Below are positions 26,366 through 35,869 of a DNA stretch of 64,000 nucleotides, piece by piece (position 1 is the first letter of the stretch; each line of letters starts with the position of its first letter). Both the position numbers and the translations under genes were made by a program. This DNA comes from Phycisphaerales bacterium. GTDB taxonomy: Bacteria; Planctomycetota; Phycisphaerae; UBA1845; UTPLA1. Location of the stretch: positions 868,001-932,000 of the forward strand of contig JACKHI010000002.1 in the NCBI GenBank assembly GCA_020639075.1, read 5' to 3'. The notes under the pieces are model-generated. The model saw only the letters and a program-made list of their open reading frames with translations. It made no database searches and had not been told where the DNA came from.

Positions 26366-27082
26366 TCATCGCCTGAATCGGGTTTGCGCTTCACGGGTAC
26401 GTCGCAGGAGCAGGAGCGCGATCGGTGCGCAGAGCAATATCGTGGCGGGTTCCGGGATGATCTCGAATTCCAGGAACCCACCGCCGACGCCCTGAAATCC
26501 GGCGGACGATTGATCATTAAGGAGGCGGAAGAGGTAAACGAAGTCCCACGTGTGATTGGCAGGCAGGAGGAATTCGCCTTCGTCGGCAAGATGGCTGTCG
26601 CCGGTGTGAAAGATGGTATCGGCAGACGCGCCTGTATCATTAATGACCTCTTGCGAGCCGGTGTCGGAAACTTTGAATCTGAGGTCGGCGATCATGAGGT
26701 CGGCGGGGAGCGTGACGTCGAAGACAGTGCGGTAGCGCACGACGAGGTCATCTGTCGGCGTGATCTTGATGCGGCCGGAGACGCCGGTGATGGTGCTCTC
26801 GGTTGGCGTGGCGGTGGCGGCGAGGGAGGCATCGATGAGGAAGTGACCCTGCTCGGCCCACGAGAAGTCGTAATCGGCCGAGACCCAATCGTTGCCCAGC
26901 ATGCGGCTGTGGGTGGTGACAAACGGGTTGCTCACGGTGGCGGAGCCTGCGCCGGTAATGCCATCGCCTTCGATTCCCACGAACAGCATCCAGCTATCGA
27001 CAGTGAAGGAGCCGGCAATGACGCGCGGCGCCATCGTGCACACAAACACGCAGGTCAGCGTCACGAGTCTATTGCATTGCAT
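26366..27082 (-). CDS. PEP-CTERM protein, array copy 4, variant windows
   Basis: A 238-residue copy with the same signal peptide and sorting signal. It differs from copies 2 and 3 in three blocks: near residues 30-48 (WMLFVGIEGDGITGAG), near 130-150 (RFKVSDTGSQEVINDTG) and near 185-212 (FVYLFRLLNDQSSAGFQGVG). Between these blocks it is almost unchanged. The pattern looks like diversified loops on a constant scaffold. The 5' flank keeps the array spacer with a few substitutions. Confidence 0.87.
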   Translation of the reverse strand: MQCNRLVTLTCVFVCTMAPRVIAGSFTVDSWMLFVGIEGDGITGAGSATVSNPFVTTHSRMLGNDWVSADYDFSWAEQGHFLIDASLAATATPTESTITGVSGRIKITPTDDLVVRYRTVFDVTLPADLMIADLRFKVSDTGSQEVINDTGASADTIFHTGDSHLADEGEFLLPANHTWDFVYLFRLLNDQSSAGFQGVGGGFLEFEIIPEPATILLCAPIALLLLRRTREAQTRFRR

Positions 27083-27247
27083 TGGCGCGGTACTCCGAGA
27101 CCGCGTTCATTCTACGGGCAATGACCATGCAATTGCACGGTTTGTCCGGAAAATGCTTGCCATGCATTGCGGCAATCGTTAGTTTTGAGATTCTCAATGG
27201 GCAGGAGATTTTGCATGGGCCATCAAATTACATCGCCTGTATCGGGC

Positions 27248-27949
27248 TTACGATTCACGGGCTCGTCGCAGAATCAGGAATGCGATCGGTGCGCAGAGCA
27301 GAATGGTGGCGGGTTCCGGGATGATTTCGAACTCCAGAAACCCACCGCCGAAGCCCTGAGCGCCGGCGGCAGACGAGTATCCGACGATCGTGAAGTCGTA
27401 AACAAAGTCCCACGTGTGATTGGCGGGCAGGAGGAATTCGCCTTCGTCGGCCAGATGGCTGTCGCCGGTCTGAAAGAAGGTATCGGCAGACGCCGAGACA
27501 TCGTGGATCTCCTCATGCGTGACGACGTCGAGCACGTCAAAACTGAGATAGGCAATCATGAAGTCGGCGGGGAGCGTGACGTCGAAGACGGTTCGGTAGC
27601 GAACGACGAGGTCCTCTGTCGGCGTGATCTTGATGCGGCCGGAGACGCCGGTGGTGGTGCTCTCGGTTGGCGTGGCGGTGGCGGCGAGGGAGGCATCGAT
27701 GAGGAAGTGACCCTGCTCGGCCCACGAGAAGTCGTAATCGGCCGAGACCCAATCGTTGCCCAGCATGCGGCTGTGGGTGGTGACAAACGGGTTGCTCACG
27801 GTGGCGGAGCCCGTTCCGATCGACGACTCACCGTCAATCCCAACCAGCAGCAGCCAACTGTCCACAGTGAACGAGTTCCCGAAGACCCTCGAAGTCGTGC
27901 AGGAGGCAATCAGAATAGCCAGAATGGTGCGACCAAAGTTACTGGGCAA
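27248..27949 (-). CDS. PEP-CTERM protein, array copy 5 (promoter-proximal)
   Basis: A 233-residue copy, first in transcription order. Its signal peptide is unrelated to the others (PSNFGRTILAILIASCTTS), while the mature N-terminus (SFTVDSWLLLVGIDGESSIG) is nearly that of copies 2 and 3. Its last variable block differs again (FVYDFTIVGYSSAAGAQGFG). The start is a TTG at 27949 preceded by a full AAGGAGG, the strongest ribosome binding site in the array. The likely array promoter lies in the 102 bases shared with the divergent 1982-residue protein gene. The replaced signal peptide suggests this copy is the array's edge or ancestral member. Confidence 0.85.
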   Translation of the reverse strand: MPSNFGRTILAILIASCTTSRVFGNSFTVDSWLLLVGIDGESSIGTGSATVSNPFVTTHSRMLGNDWVSADYDFSWAEQGHFLIDASLAATATPTESTTTGVSGRIKITPTEDLVVRYRTVFDVTLPADFMIAYLSFDVLDVVTHEEIHDVSASADTFFQTGDSHLADEGEFLLPANHTWDFVYDFTIVGYSSAAGAQGFGGGFLEFEIIPEPATILLCAPIAFLILRRARES

Positions 27950-28051
27950 AGAACCTCCTTTGATGGGGTAGATTGAATTTTAGTTCATGCGATAGGGGGA
28001 TTGCAAGCAACTGAGCATCAAGGAACGGCATTGCGACAAAGGAGAAAAGAG

Positions 28052-31000
28052 ATGCTAAAAACTCGAGCGCTGGTGTTTTTATCGCTGAATGCACTCGTTG
28101 TGGCCGCTTTTGCGAATCGCGCCGAGTCGGATTGCTGCGAATTGCCTGGCGGAAACTGTGCTACCGGCATTACCGACGAAGCGACCTGCCTGAGCGCAAA
28201 CGGGACGTGGAGTTCAGGTCTTGTTTGCGACGGGACGGAGTGTGTCAAGCGAATCTACGTGAGAGCAGACTACATTGGATTGGAAGATGGTTCGAGTTGG
28301 GCAACACCATTTCGTACATTCTATGCTGCATTAAACAATGTCGCTCCACTTCCCGCAAAGTCGGAGATCTGGGTCGCAACGGGTACCTACGTGGCCGATC
28401 AAGGGCCGTTCGAGCTCCGTGATCGAGTCAAAATCATCGGAGGATTTCGTGGCCTTGTAGGCGACGAGGATTTCGACAACGCGACGACGCGAAACGCAAA
28501 TCCTGAGACCAATGACACCGTGCTCAGCGGCGTCCTCTCAAGCGGTGGCAATGCGCAGGTCATCGTTAGTTCCGAGGGAAACCAGTCTCAGACCTCAATC
28601 GAGTCGTTCGAGATCACCGGTGCTGCGGGGCACGCCATACAAGTAGGGAGCGGAAGCCAGGCGAGCTTCAGCAAGCTGTTCATTCATACGAATACGGACA
28701 ACAGCCTGGGTGGCGCGGGCATGTTCGTGGACGGTTCGCGCATTGCGGTCGAGGGCTGCAAATTCGAGCAAAACGACTCGCAAGGGCTTGGCGGGGCGGT
28801 TTTGTGTTCAGGTGGCGAAGATCCCAGTTTTAGTGAATGCATATTTGACGCCAACTCGTGCGAGAATGGCGGCGGCGCTGTATATATTGACTCGGATTCA
28901 TACCCGCTAATCTCTCAGTGCGATTTCATCGGAAACTACTGCCCATCCGGCTCGGACGGTGGGGCGATCTACTACAGTGGCGGATTCGCAAACAATGATC
29001 TCAAGCTCAAGATCCGCAATTGCAGCTTCTGGGGGAACGAGTCTACGAATTCCGTGCAAGGGGCGGGAGGGGCCGTTTCCGTTCACGGTGGTGCCCACGA
29101 CGTCGAGATTGTCAACAGTGAATTCTACTACAACAACGCCGGCGATGAGGGAGGAGCGATTCGCCTGGACGACGAGTCGCTGACACCGGAGATGACGGTC
29201 GACATCGTGAACTGCCAGTTCATCGGCAACACGGCGAGTTCCTATGACGGCATGTGGCCCGTTCAAGGCGGAGCTGTGTCTGTCAACGCGGACACGAACA
29301 TCACAAACTGTCTGTTCAGCGCCAACATGGCCCGGGACGACAGCGGACAGGGAGTGGCCCAAGGCGGCGCGGTCATGCACTCCGGGGGAGTCTTGAGAGC
29401 CGTCAATTGCACATTCAGTGCAAACGAAGTGCAAGGCGGCAATCTCGGGGGCGGCTTATTGAGCTTGGACGCCGGCGATCCTTCCCTCATCGCGAACTGC
29501 ATCTTCTGGAACAATGCGTCGGACGCCGGTCCGCTGGAGAGTTCACAAATCGTCGTCCCGGATCTCGATCTCCCTGCAACTCAACTGGGAGTTCGCAATT
29601 GCAATATCCAGTTTCTCAATTCCCGGCGACATATTCAGTCCGCTGACCCCGCCCCTACGGTGACGGGCCACGGGAATACGAGCCTGGCGCCGGCGTATGT
29701 GAGTGAGTTCGGCGCCGACGGGATTCCCGGAACTTTCGATGGCGAAGACCTGTCGCTGCAGCTTGGTTCTCCATGTATCGATATCGGCGACATTACGGAC
29801 GTGCCGGCCGACACAACCAACGTCGACGATGATAACGATGCCGGTGAGAAGACGCCTGATATCGTGCTGAATCCGCGGAAGCTACCGGGGAATCCGACGT
29901 CATATCAGAGCAGCTGCACGGGGCAGGATGTGGACTTGGGGGCTTATGAATTCGCGACGTTGGACTGCAACGGAGTCGGCGGCATCGATCTGATCGAGAT
30001 CGCGGAATGCGACGCAGATCCGGAATGTCCCGACAAGGACATGAACGACGACGGCATCATCGACACCTGCCAGGACTGCGACGAGAACGGACTCCCGGAC
30101 CCTTACGAGATCAACGAGTTGGGGGCGGATGATGAGAACGCGAACTGTATTCTCGACGACTGCGAGCCGGACTGCAATGGGAATGGCACGCCCGATGATC
30201 TCGACATCGCAACCGGAACATCTCAGGACATCAACCTGAACGGCGTACCCGACACGTGTGACCCGGATTGCGACGGCAACGGGATTCCCGATGACTACGA
30301 GGCGCCGCTGCCCGCCGATACCAAGGGACGTGACTTTGTCCTTGCCTTCGCGCCGGCCCACGCGGACAACGACGACCTTATCGTCGAACTGCACTTTACG
30401 GCGGATGTCGAAACGGAAGTTAACGTGACATACCCGATGGGACTCACCGATCCCGTCCATCAGATCTCGATCACGGTCAAGCCGAAGGCGGTGGCTGTAC
30501 TGTCGCTGCCTGTGGATGCTTCAATCGGCTGGAACCCGGGAACCGTTCAACCCAATGCAATTGCCGTGAAGGCAAACCACGATGTCCGCTGTGTGCAGTT
30601 CGTGGGTAGTGAACACATCACTGACGGATCCCTGGCGTATCCGGTTGACGCCTTGGGGCAAGAGTACATCGCGATTACAAACAACACATCCGAGGAGACG
30701 CAGGATGCAAACGGGGTCAGCGAGGATCGCCCGCAGTTTGTCGTGGTTGCCACCCGAGACGCGACACACCTCATGATTACGCCGACAGCAGACATCGTGA
30801 ATGGCGCAGGCGGCGCTTACGCAGCAGGTGGCGAATTCCCGGTGACGCTGGAGCGCGGCGAAGGATTTCTCGCCCAGGCCGTCGTGCCGCAATTCGTAAA
30901 TGCCCCGACGCCCGACCTGACCGGGTCGATCATTGTTTCAGACAAACCCGTGTTTGTGATTAATGGAAATAACTGCGCGACCGTTCCGTCGACGGCATTC

Positions 31001-34000
31001 CCTTGCGATACGATTTTTGAAACTGCACATCCGGTTACGGCCTGGGGCAGCGAGTACATTGCGGCGAATCTTCCCGAGCGGGATGGCACCGATTGGCCGA
31101 GCATCTATCGCATTGTAGCAGCACGAGACAATACGGTTATTCTTCAAGATGGTGTGGATATCGGGACCATCGATCGCGGGGAGTTCATCGAACAGGATGT
31201 GACCGGAGATCATGTATTCTCCAGCCAGGGTGGAGAACCGATTTTTGTCGTACAATTCATGCGTAGTACGAATCTCCCGGAAGGGGTTGTATCCGATCGA
31301 GGTGATCCAGCGACGTTAAACCTGCTTCCGGTTGAGCAATTCGCCATGAGCTATGAGTTCTCGACTGCCGTCGATCTCAACAACGGGCCAAGCGTGCAGT
31401 TTCCACATCACTTTGCAATGATCCTCGCGTCAGACGCGGATGCGAACCTGGGCGGTGTGACTCTCGATAATGACTATATTCCGCTGTCAGAATTCACTGC
31501 AATTGGATTGAGCGGCTATCAGGTCGCGAGGATTGGCATCGATGAAGGTTATCACGCGACGTCTTCGCTCATCGCGCCGCACTATGTCATCGTCGGCGGA
31601 TGGGCAGAAGTGGATTCCTATCTCTACCCGGCCGGTGCGGCGAACATACGCACGCGCACGCCGGACGTTGACTGCAACGCCAACGGGATCATCGACGCCT
31701 GCGAATCACCCGGCGAACCGGAGTCGCTGATTCTCTACGTGGACGCCATCGCCAACGGCTTCAACGACGGAAGCGATTGGGAGAGTGCATTCAATTCTCT
31801 TCAGGACGCGCTCGCCGCAGCCGCAGGCGCGGATTTCTGCAATCGCGTCGCCATACACGTGGCACAGGGCACGTATCGAGCCGACGACATCGCCGGCCAG
31901 AACACGGGTGATCGATCCGAGAGCTTCCAATTGCTGCCTTACGTAACCCTGCGCGGAGGCTACGCCGGACTCATCGGTCCCGATCCCGACAAGCGCGATT
32001 TCGTGAACTTCAAAACGGTACTCAGCGGCGACATCGGGACATTGGGAGATCCGACGGACAACACGGAGCATGTGGTCGTCGCCGACGGTGTCGACAGGAC
32101 GGCGGTACTGGACGGATTCATCGTACTGAGTGGATACACGGAAACAGAGGGCGGCGGCGTGCGCGTCAGCAACGGCTCGGCGACGATCCGTAATTGCCGA
32201 ATCGAAGACAATCGTGCGAATGAGGGCGGCGGTGTCTACTGCTCGAATGGCGAACCTGTCATCCTCAACTGCCGAATCGAATCCAACGCGGCCTATCTTG
32301 GCGGTGGCATGAGCAATTCGGGCGCTTCGCCGATCGTCTCGAACTGCCTGTTCGCGCACAACGCCGGGCTGGAGCAGACCGTTGGTGGTGGTGGCGGCAT
32401 GTACAACCATGGGAACAGCAGTTCAGTCGTCACGAACTGCACGTTCAGTGATAATGCGTCGGACTTTGCTGGTCCCGCGATCCGAAACGTGGACTCCAAT
32501 GTGATCGTCGCGAACTGCATCCTCTGGGACGACAAATTCGATTGCGGAACGAACCCGTGCCCGGCGGACGAGTTGGAGATTCACTATTCGGGAGCGCCCG
32601 GTTTTCCGACGGGGCAAGTGAGCTACTGCTGCATCGATGTCGGCGATCCGAATGGAGATCCTTATGAGGGCCCGCGTAACATCAACCGGGATCCGGTTTT
32701 CCAGAACACATCAGACTATCGACTGGCAAGCGGATCCCCATGCATCGATGCCGGCGACAATGAGCGCGTCCCGCTCGACGTCGCGGACCTCGACGAAGAC
32801 CTTGTCTTCACGGAAGTAACGCCGCTCGATCTGGATCTTAGCCGTCGATTCGAGGATGACTCGCATGTTGTCGATACCGGCAACGGCACGGCGCCGATCG
32901 TCGATATGGGCTGCTACGAATTCCGTGCGCCAGGACTGCTGATGGGCGGGTCCGGCATGCCGCACGGCGGCGCCGGGGACTACATGATTCCGTCCGGCTC
33001 TGTCGAGTGCCGGTATCTCAATGGCATGCTGACATTCCAGTTCATGTACGATCGGCCGGTTTATTCGGCGGATGGCGACGCCTTCGTCACGGGCGACATT
33101 TCCACGGCCAATGCGAGTGTCGATTCCGTCACGCAATCACCGGGCCTCGACACGATTGAGATCACCTGCACCGGGATCGCGAACGAAACGTGCGTGGGCC
33201 TTTCGTTCATTGTCGAGAGCGCTGAAGGCAACGAGATCGCTGCCGACTACGTCTGGCAGATACTCGAAGGAGACGTGACCGGTGACGGCATCGTCGACAA
33301 GTACGACTCGGAGGCCATCAAGGCGCTCGACGGCGAGGCGCCCAGCAAGGACGAGTATCGCTGCGACCTTGATGCCGACGGTCTCATCGAGGGCAGCGAT
33401 TCGGCGCCGATCGGCGATGACTACGCGATGGCAATTGCCTCCGATGGCAACGCGGTCGGCAATTGTTCGCCTGAAGTAACTTCGATGGTGTCGCGCCGTA
33501 CGCACAAGACCGAGTACTTCGATATCGAGGTCGGAAGTGTCGAACCGCGCGGCGGCAACATGCAGATCGTTTTCGCGTTTGACCGCGAGATTCGGTCGAC
33601 GGACGGCGATGGACTGACGGCGAACGACATCTCCGTCTCCAGCGGGACGATTCTCGGCGTCACGCCGGTAAAGACGTGGGACCAGTTCATTGTGGAGGTT
33701 GAGAACGTTGCGGACGGCGAAGTGTTTACCATTGGGTTCGACGCCGAAGACGCGAGCGGATTCCAGATCCAGGTCGAGGCGTGCTGGCCGATGCTGCTCG
33801 GCGACGTTGATGGCGACGGTGACGTCGACGCAACGGACGCCGACTTCATCATCAGCTATGACGGCAACGATCTCGATGGCGAGAACTTCCGCAGCGATCT
33901 GGATGCGGACGGTTCGATCGAAGGAGCGTCGCCGTTTACTGACGACCTCGACATTTGCACGACCCACGAGAACAACGAAGTTGAATCCTGTGGCGGATAG
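28052..34000 (+). CDS. Giant exported beta-helix/IgGFc-like/dockerin-like protein
   Basis: A 1982-residue protein from the ATG at 28052, preceded by AAAGGAG. It has a signal peptide (residues 1-25). A right-handed beta-helix section (~65-630) carries repeated GGA(V/I) and NCxF motifs, as in polymorphic outer-membrane repeats. Asp/Asn-rich calcium-type repeats follow (DCDENGLPDPYE, DCDGNGIPDDYE). An IgGFc-binding-like domain begins GRDFVLAFAP (~755-1200), then comes a second beta-helix (~1230-1620). Two dockerin-like modules follow, GDVTGDGIVDKYD and GDVDGDGDVDATD. No PEP-CTERM or LPXTG signal is seen at the C-terminus. It is probably a surface or secreted adhesin-like protein. It is divergent from the PEP-CTERM array and may share its control region. 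A strong terminator follows. Confidence 0.85.
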   Translation: MLKTRALVFLSLNALVVAAFANRAESDCCELPGGNCATGITDEATCLSANGTWSSGLVCDGTECVKRIYVRADYIGLEDGSSWATPFRTFYAALNNVAPLPAKSEIWVATGTYVADQGPFELRDRVKIIGGFRGLVGDEDFDNATTRNANPETNDTVLSGVLSSGGNAQVIVSSEGNQSQTSIESFEITGAAGHAIQVGSGSQASFSKLFIHTNTDNSLGGAGMFVDGSRIAVEGCKFEQNDSQGLGGAVLCSGGEDPSFSECIFDANSCENGGGAVYIDSDSYPLISQCDFIGNYCPSGSDGGAIYYSGGFANNDLKLKIRNCSFWGNESTNSVQGAGGAVSVHGGAHDVEIVNSEFYYNNAGDEGGAIRLDDESLTPEMTVDIVNCQFIGNTASSYDGMWPVQGGAVSVNADTNITNCLFSANMARDDSGQGVAQGGAVMHSGGVLRAVNCTFSANEVQGGNLGGGLLSLDAGDPSLIANCIFWNNASDAGPLESSQIVVPDLDLPATQLGVRNCNIQFLNSRRHIQSADPAPTVTGHGNTSLAPAYVSEFGADGIPGTFDGEDLSLQLGSPCIDIGDITDVPADTTNVDDDNDAGEKTPDIVLNPRKLPGNPTSYQSSCTGQDVDLGAYEFATLDCNGVGGIDLIEIAECDADPECPDKDMNDDGIIDTCQDCDENGLPDPYEINELGADDENANCILDDCEPDCNGNGTPDDLDIATGTSQDINLNGVPDTCDPDCDGNGIPDDYEAPLPADTKGRDFVLAFAPAHADNDDLIVELHFTADVETEVNVTYPMGLTDPVHQISITVKPKAVAVLSLPVDASIGWNPGTVQPNAIAVKANHDVRCVQFVGSEHITDGSLAYPVDALGQEYIAITNNTSEETQDANGVSEDRPQFVVVATRDATHLMITPTADIVNGAGGAYAAGGEFPVTLERGEGFLAQAVVPQFVNAPTPDLTGSIIVSDKPVFVINGNNCATVPSTAFPCDTIFETAHPVTAWGSEYIAANLPERDGTDWPSIYRIVAARDNTVILQDGVDIGTIDRGEFIEQDVTGDHVFSSQGGEPIFVVQFMRSTNLPEGVVSDRGDPATLNLLPVEQFAMSYEFSTAVDLNNGPSVQFPHHFAMILASDADANLGGVTLDNDYIPLSEFTAIGLSGYQVARIGIDEGYHATSSLIAPHYVIVGGWAEVDSYLYPAGAANIRTRTPDVDCNANGIIDACESPGEPESLILYVDAIANGFNDGSDWESAFNSLQDALAAAAGADFCNRVAIHVAQGTYRADDIAGQNTGDRSESFQLLPYVTLRGGYAGLIGPDPDKRDFVNFKTVLSGDIGTLGDPTDNTEHVVVADGVDRTAVLDGFIVLSGYTETEGGGVRVSNGSATIRNCRIEDNRANEGGGVYCSNGEPVILNCRIESNAAYLGGGMSNSGASPIVSNCLFAHNAGLEQTVGGGGGMYNHGNSSSVVTNCTFSDNASDFAGPAIRNVDSNVIVANCILWDDKFDCGTNPCPADELEIHYSGAPGFPTGQVSYCCIDVGDPNGDPYEGPRNINRDPVFQNTSDYRLASGSPCIDAGDNERVPLDVADLDEDLVFTEVTPLDLDLSRRFEDDSHVVDTGNGTAPIVDMGCYEFRAPGLLMGGSGMPHGGAGDYMIPSGSVECRYLNGMLTFQFMYDRPVYSADGDAFVTGDISTANASVDSVTQSPGLDTIEITCTGIANETCVGLSFIVESAEGNEIAADYVWQILEGDVTGDGIVDKYDSEAIKALDGEAPSKDEYRCDLDADGLIEGSDSAPIGDDYAMAIASDGNAVGNCSPEVTSMVSRRTHKTEYFDIEVGSVEPRGGNMQIVFAFDREIRSTDGDGLTANDISVSSGTILGVTPVKTWDQFIVEVENVADGEVFTIGFDAEDASGFQIQVEACWPMLLGDVDGDGDVDATDADFIISYDGNDLDGENFRSDLDADGSIEGASPFTDDLDICTTHENNEVESCGG

Positions 34001-34090
34001 GAATTGGTGGCGAAGAGCGCCTGCGTTGAGTCGCCGGTAACACGCGTCAAGCGCGGCTGATCGCAGGGCAACATGACGTCCAACAAGTCA

Positions 34091-34135
34091 AGGCCCGCTC
34101 GCCAAAGTCGATCGACCACGGCGAGCGGGCTTTTT
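34091..34135 (+). terminator. Strong Rho-independent terminator
   Basis: Perfect 11-base stem GCCCGCTCGCC (34093-34103) with GGCGAGCGGGC (34120-34130), followed by TTTTT. It ends the giant exported-protein gene about 90 bases after its stop. Confidence 0.92.
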
Positions 34136-34800
34136 CGTAGGTGCGTTATAGCGCGCGCCAATGCCAGCGGGTTGGCAGGTGAGATGTTTCTAGGAAGGGG
34201 GCGCTACGATGATACCCCTCGGTCGCCGGCATCATGCCGCAACGAGAGAACGCGACATCGAGCGTGCAAAGTCAAACAGGCACCGGCGAATGCGCCGGAA
34301 TGCGCAAGAAATCGTGATGGCAAGGCATTGAAGTGGTCGCGTCACGCCGTGGGACGAATTTCAATGCAAACCAGCGATTGTATTTGCCATGCATGCATCG
34401 CGGATTCCGGATCAACATCGTCGACGCAATCGTGAAAGCCGCGTTTGCTGGACCGTGAGTCCGGGGAGCGTGATCCGCGAAAGTGCTTTCGGATACACGC
34501 ATCCTGCCCCCACGATGTCGGCAACGCCCCGAATACGTCTGACGGGGCCCCACCAACGCCGGCGGGCTGTGCGGTGTCGTCGAGCGACAAGAGCCTATTC
34601 ACAGTCTTCGATTTTGACCTGGAATTAACAAATCGCGAGTAGCGACGTTTCATATGGGGGATTCTCGATTCGGGGGCCAGACGGCCCCTGGACGCGGGAC
34701 GGGCCGGTCGTCGGTCCGGCGGACCCGAGCGGGAAAGAGGCGGAAAGGCGATCTGCGGCAGCTCTTGGAGAAATGAAAGAGAGACCTGTCGCGGGGCACT
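34136..34800. other. Intergenic stretch before the radical SAM operon
   Basis: About 665 bases. Open frames on both strands have no protein-like composition. The promoter of the downstream eight-gene operon should lie here but no clear boxes are seen. Confidence 0.5.
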
Positions 34801-35691
34801 GTGCAAGCCCGAATGAATACACGACTGGCCAAGGCCCGAGCCTCGTTGTCATTGCCCCAGCGGGTGACCCGCGCCCGTGAGATGCTCGCAAACTGCGAGA
34901 TGTGCGAGTGGAGATGCGGTGCGGACAGGACCCGTGGCGAGTCCGCCCCGTGCAGACTCGGCCGGGAATCGTTCGTTTTCAATCGATACATGAGCTTGAC
35001 CGAGGAACCCGAAGTCCGGCCTGCCGTCCGCGTATACCTGGGCGGCTGTAACTTCCGTTGCCGATTCTGTGATACGGCCCCGGCCTGCTTTGAAGCAACT
35101 TCGGGGCAGAGGGTCGATCCGAAGGTCCTCGCGGGCGAACTTGCGGCGGCGGTTGAATCCGGCGCGAAGTCCATCAGCGTCCTCGGCGGCGAGCCGACAA
35201 TTCATCTCCACACGTTGCTTGAATTGGCAGAAGCCTCTGCCCGGCACCTACCGTTGGCCATCAACACGAACTTGTACATGACAGCCGAGGTGATCGATCT
35301 GCTGGACGGTGTCGTATCGCTGTATCTGGCGGACTTCAAATTCGGAAACGATGCCTGCGCCCGCAGGCTCGCGAGCGTGCCACATTACTTCGAGGCTGTG
35401 ACCCGCAATCTGTTGCGCATCGACGGAAAAACACCGATGATCGTGCGGCACCTACTGATGCCGGGGCACATGGCGTGTTGCTTTCGGCCCGTTGTGGACT
35501 GGTTGTCGTGCCACCTTCCGGGTGCGCGGTTCCAGCTCTATACGGGCTTTGTACCCTGCTATCGTGCGAAGGATGATCCTACGATTTCCAGACTGAATTC
35601 ACGAAGGGAGATTCAAGAGGCGGTCGACTATCTGAAGGGGAAAAACCTGAACTGGGATGCAGGCAGTGACGGACAGACTCGAGAACAGTAA
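34801..35691 (+). CDS. Radical SAM enzyme, PflX/activase-like
   Basis: A 296-residue radical SAM protein. The SAM cluster motif is CNFRCRFC (Cys near 83, 87, 90). N-terminal to it is a second cysteine set, CEMCEWRCG and PCRLG (residues 32-51), the pattern seen in PflX/COG1313 putative pyruvate-formate-lyase-activating enzymes. GGEPTIH near 128 is the usual SAM-binding glycine motif. Such enzymes make a 5'-deoxyadenosyl radical to activate or modify another protein or small molecule; the partner here is unknown. The start could be the GTG at 34801 or the ATG at 34813. It is the first gene of a tight operon, overlapping the next by 35 bases, and no glycyl-radical enzyme gene is nearby. Confidence 0.88.
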   Translation: MQARMNTRLAKARASLSLPQRVTRAREMLANCEMCEWRCGADRTRGESAPCRLGRESFVFNRYMSLTEEPEVRPAVRVYLGGCNFRCRFCDTAPACFEATSGQRVDPKVLAGELAAAVESGAKSISVLGGEPTIHLHTLLELAEASARHLPLAINTNLYMTAEVIDLLDGVVSLYLADFKFGNDACARRLASVPHYFEAVTRNLLRIDGKTPMIVRHLLMPGHMACCFRPVVDWLSCHLPGARFQLYTGFVPCYRAKDDPTISRLNSRREIQEAVDYLKGKNLNWDAGSDGQTREQ

Positions 35692-35869
35692 TCGAAACGT
35701 GGAGCCGCCGAACTGTGAAGTGTCGATCACGATCGGGACGGATGGCCGGGTTTATTGCCACGACATCACACCGGCCCTGATACCGGTGCTCGCGGCATTG
35801 TGCGGAGACCATGACGAACTAGAGGTGCGGCGCAACGCATGCGATGAACTGGCGAAAGACGAGCAATGA
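35657..35869 (+). CDS. 70-residue protein of unknown function
   Basis: Starts inside the end of the radical SAM gene and overlaps the ATPase start by four bases (ATGA), so it is firmly within the operon. The sequence has a short beta-hairpin-like core (CEVSITIGTDGRVYCHDIT) followed by two helices (ALIPVLAALCG, LEVRRNACDELAK). The IxIGxDGxV pattern is similar to the beginning of the DUF2997 protein in the same operon, which may indicate a related small fold. No further function can be given. Confidence 0.7.
   Translation: MQAVTDRLENSNRNVEPPNCEVSITIGTDGRVYCHDITPALIPVLAALCGDHDELEVRRNACDELAKDEQ

Larger units (their letters stand above)
23790..27949. repeat. Tandem array of five ~850-865 base units
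   Basis: Unit starts recur at 24591, 25456 and 26321 (period 865) and at 27167 (846 later). Each unit holds one PEP-CTERM gene plus a spacer that itself is repeated, for example ATTGCGGCAATGGTTAG. Units two and three appear identical. Unit one is truncated at the gene 3' end and unit five diverges in its 5' part. Confidence 0.92.

Noticed and set aside
24591..27124. 267-residue plus-strand open frames repeated in the array
   Set aside because: They are antisense to the PEP-CTERM genes and repeat only because the DNA repeats. They lack signal peptides and have biased GC-shadow composition.
28907..33967. Several long minus-strand frames under the giant protein
   Set aside because: They are shadows of a GC-rich coding strand with strong domain evidence on the plus strand.
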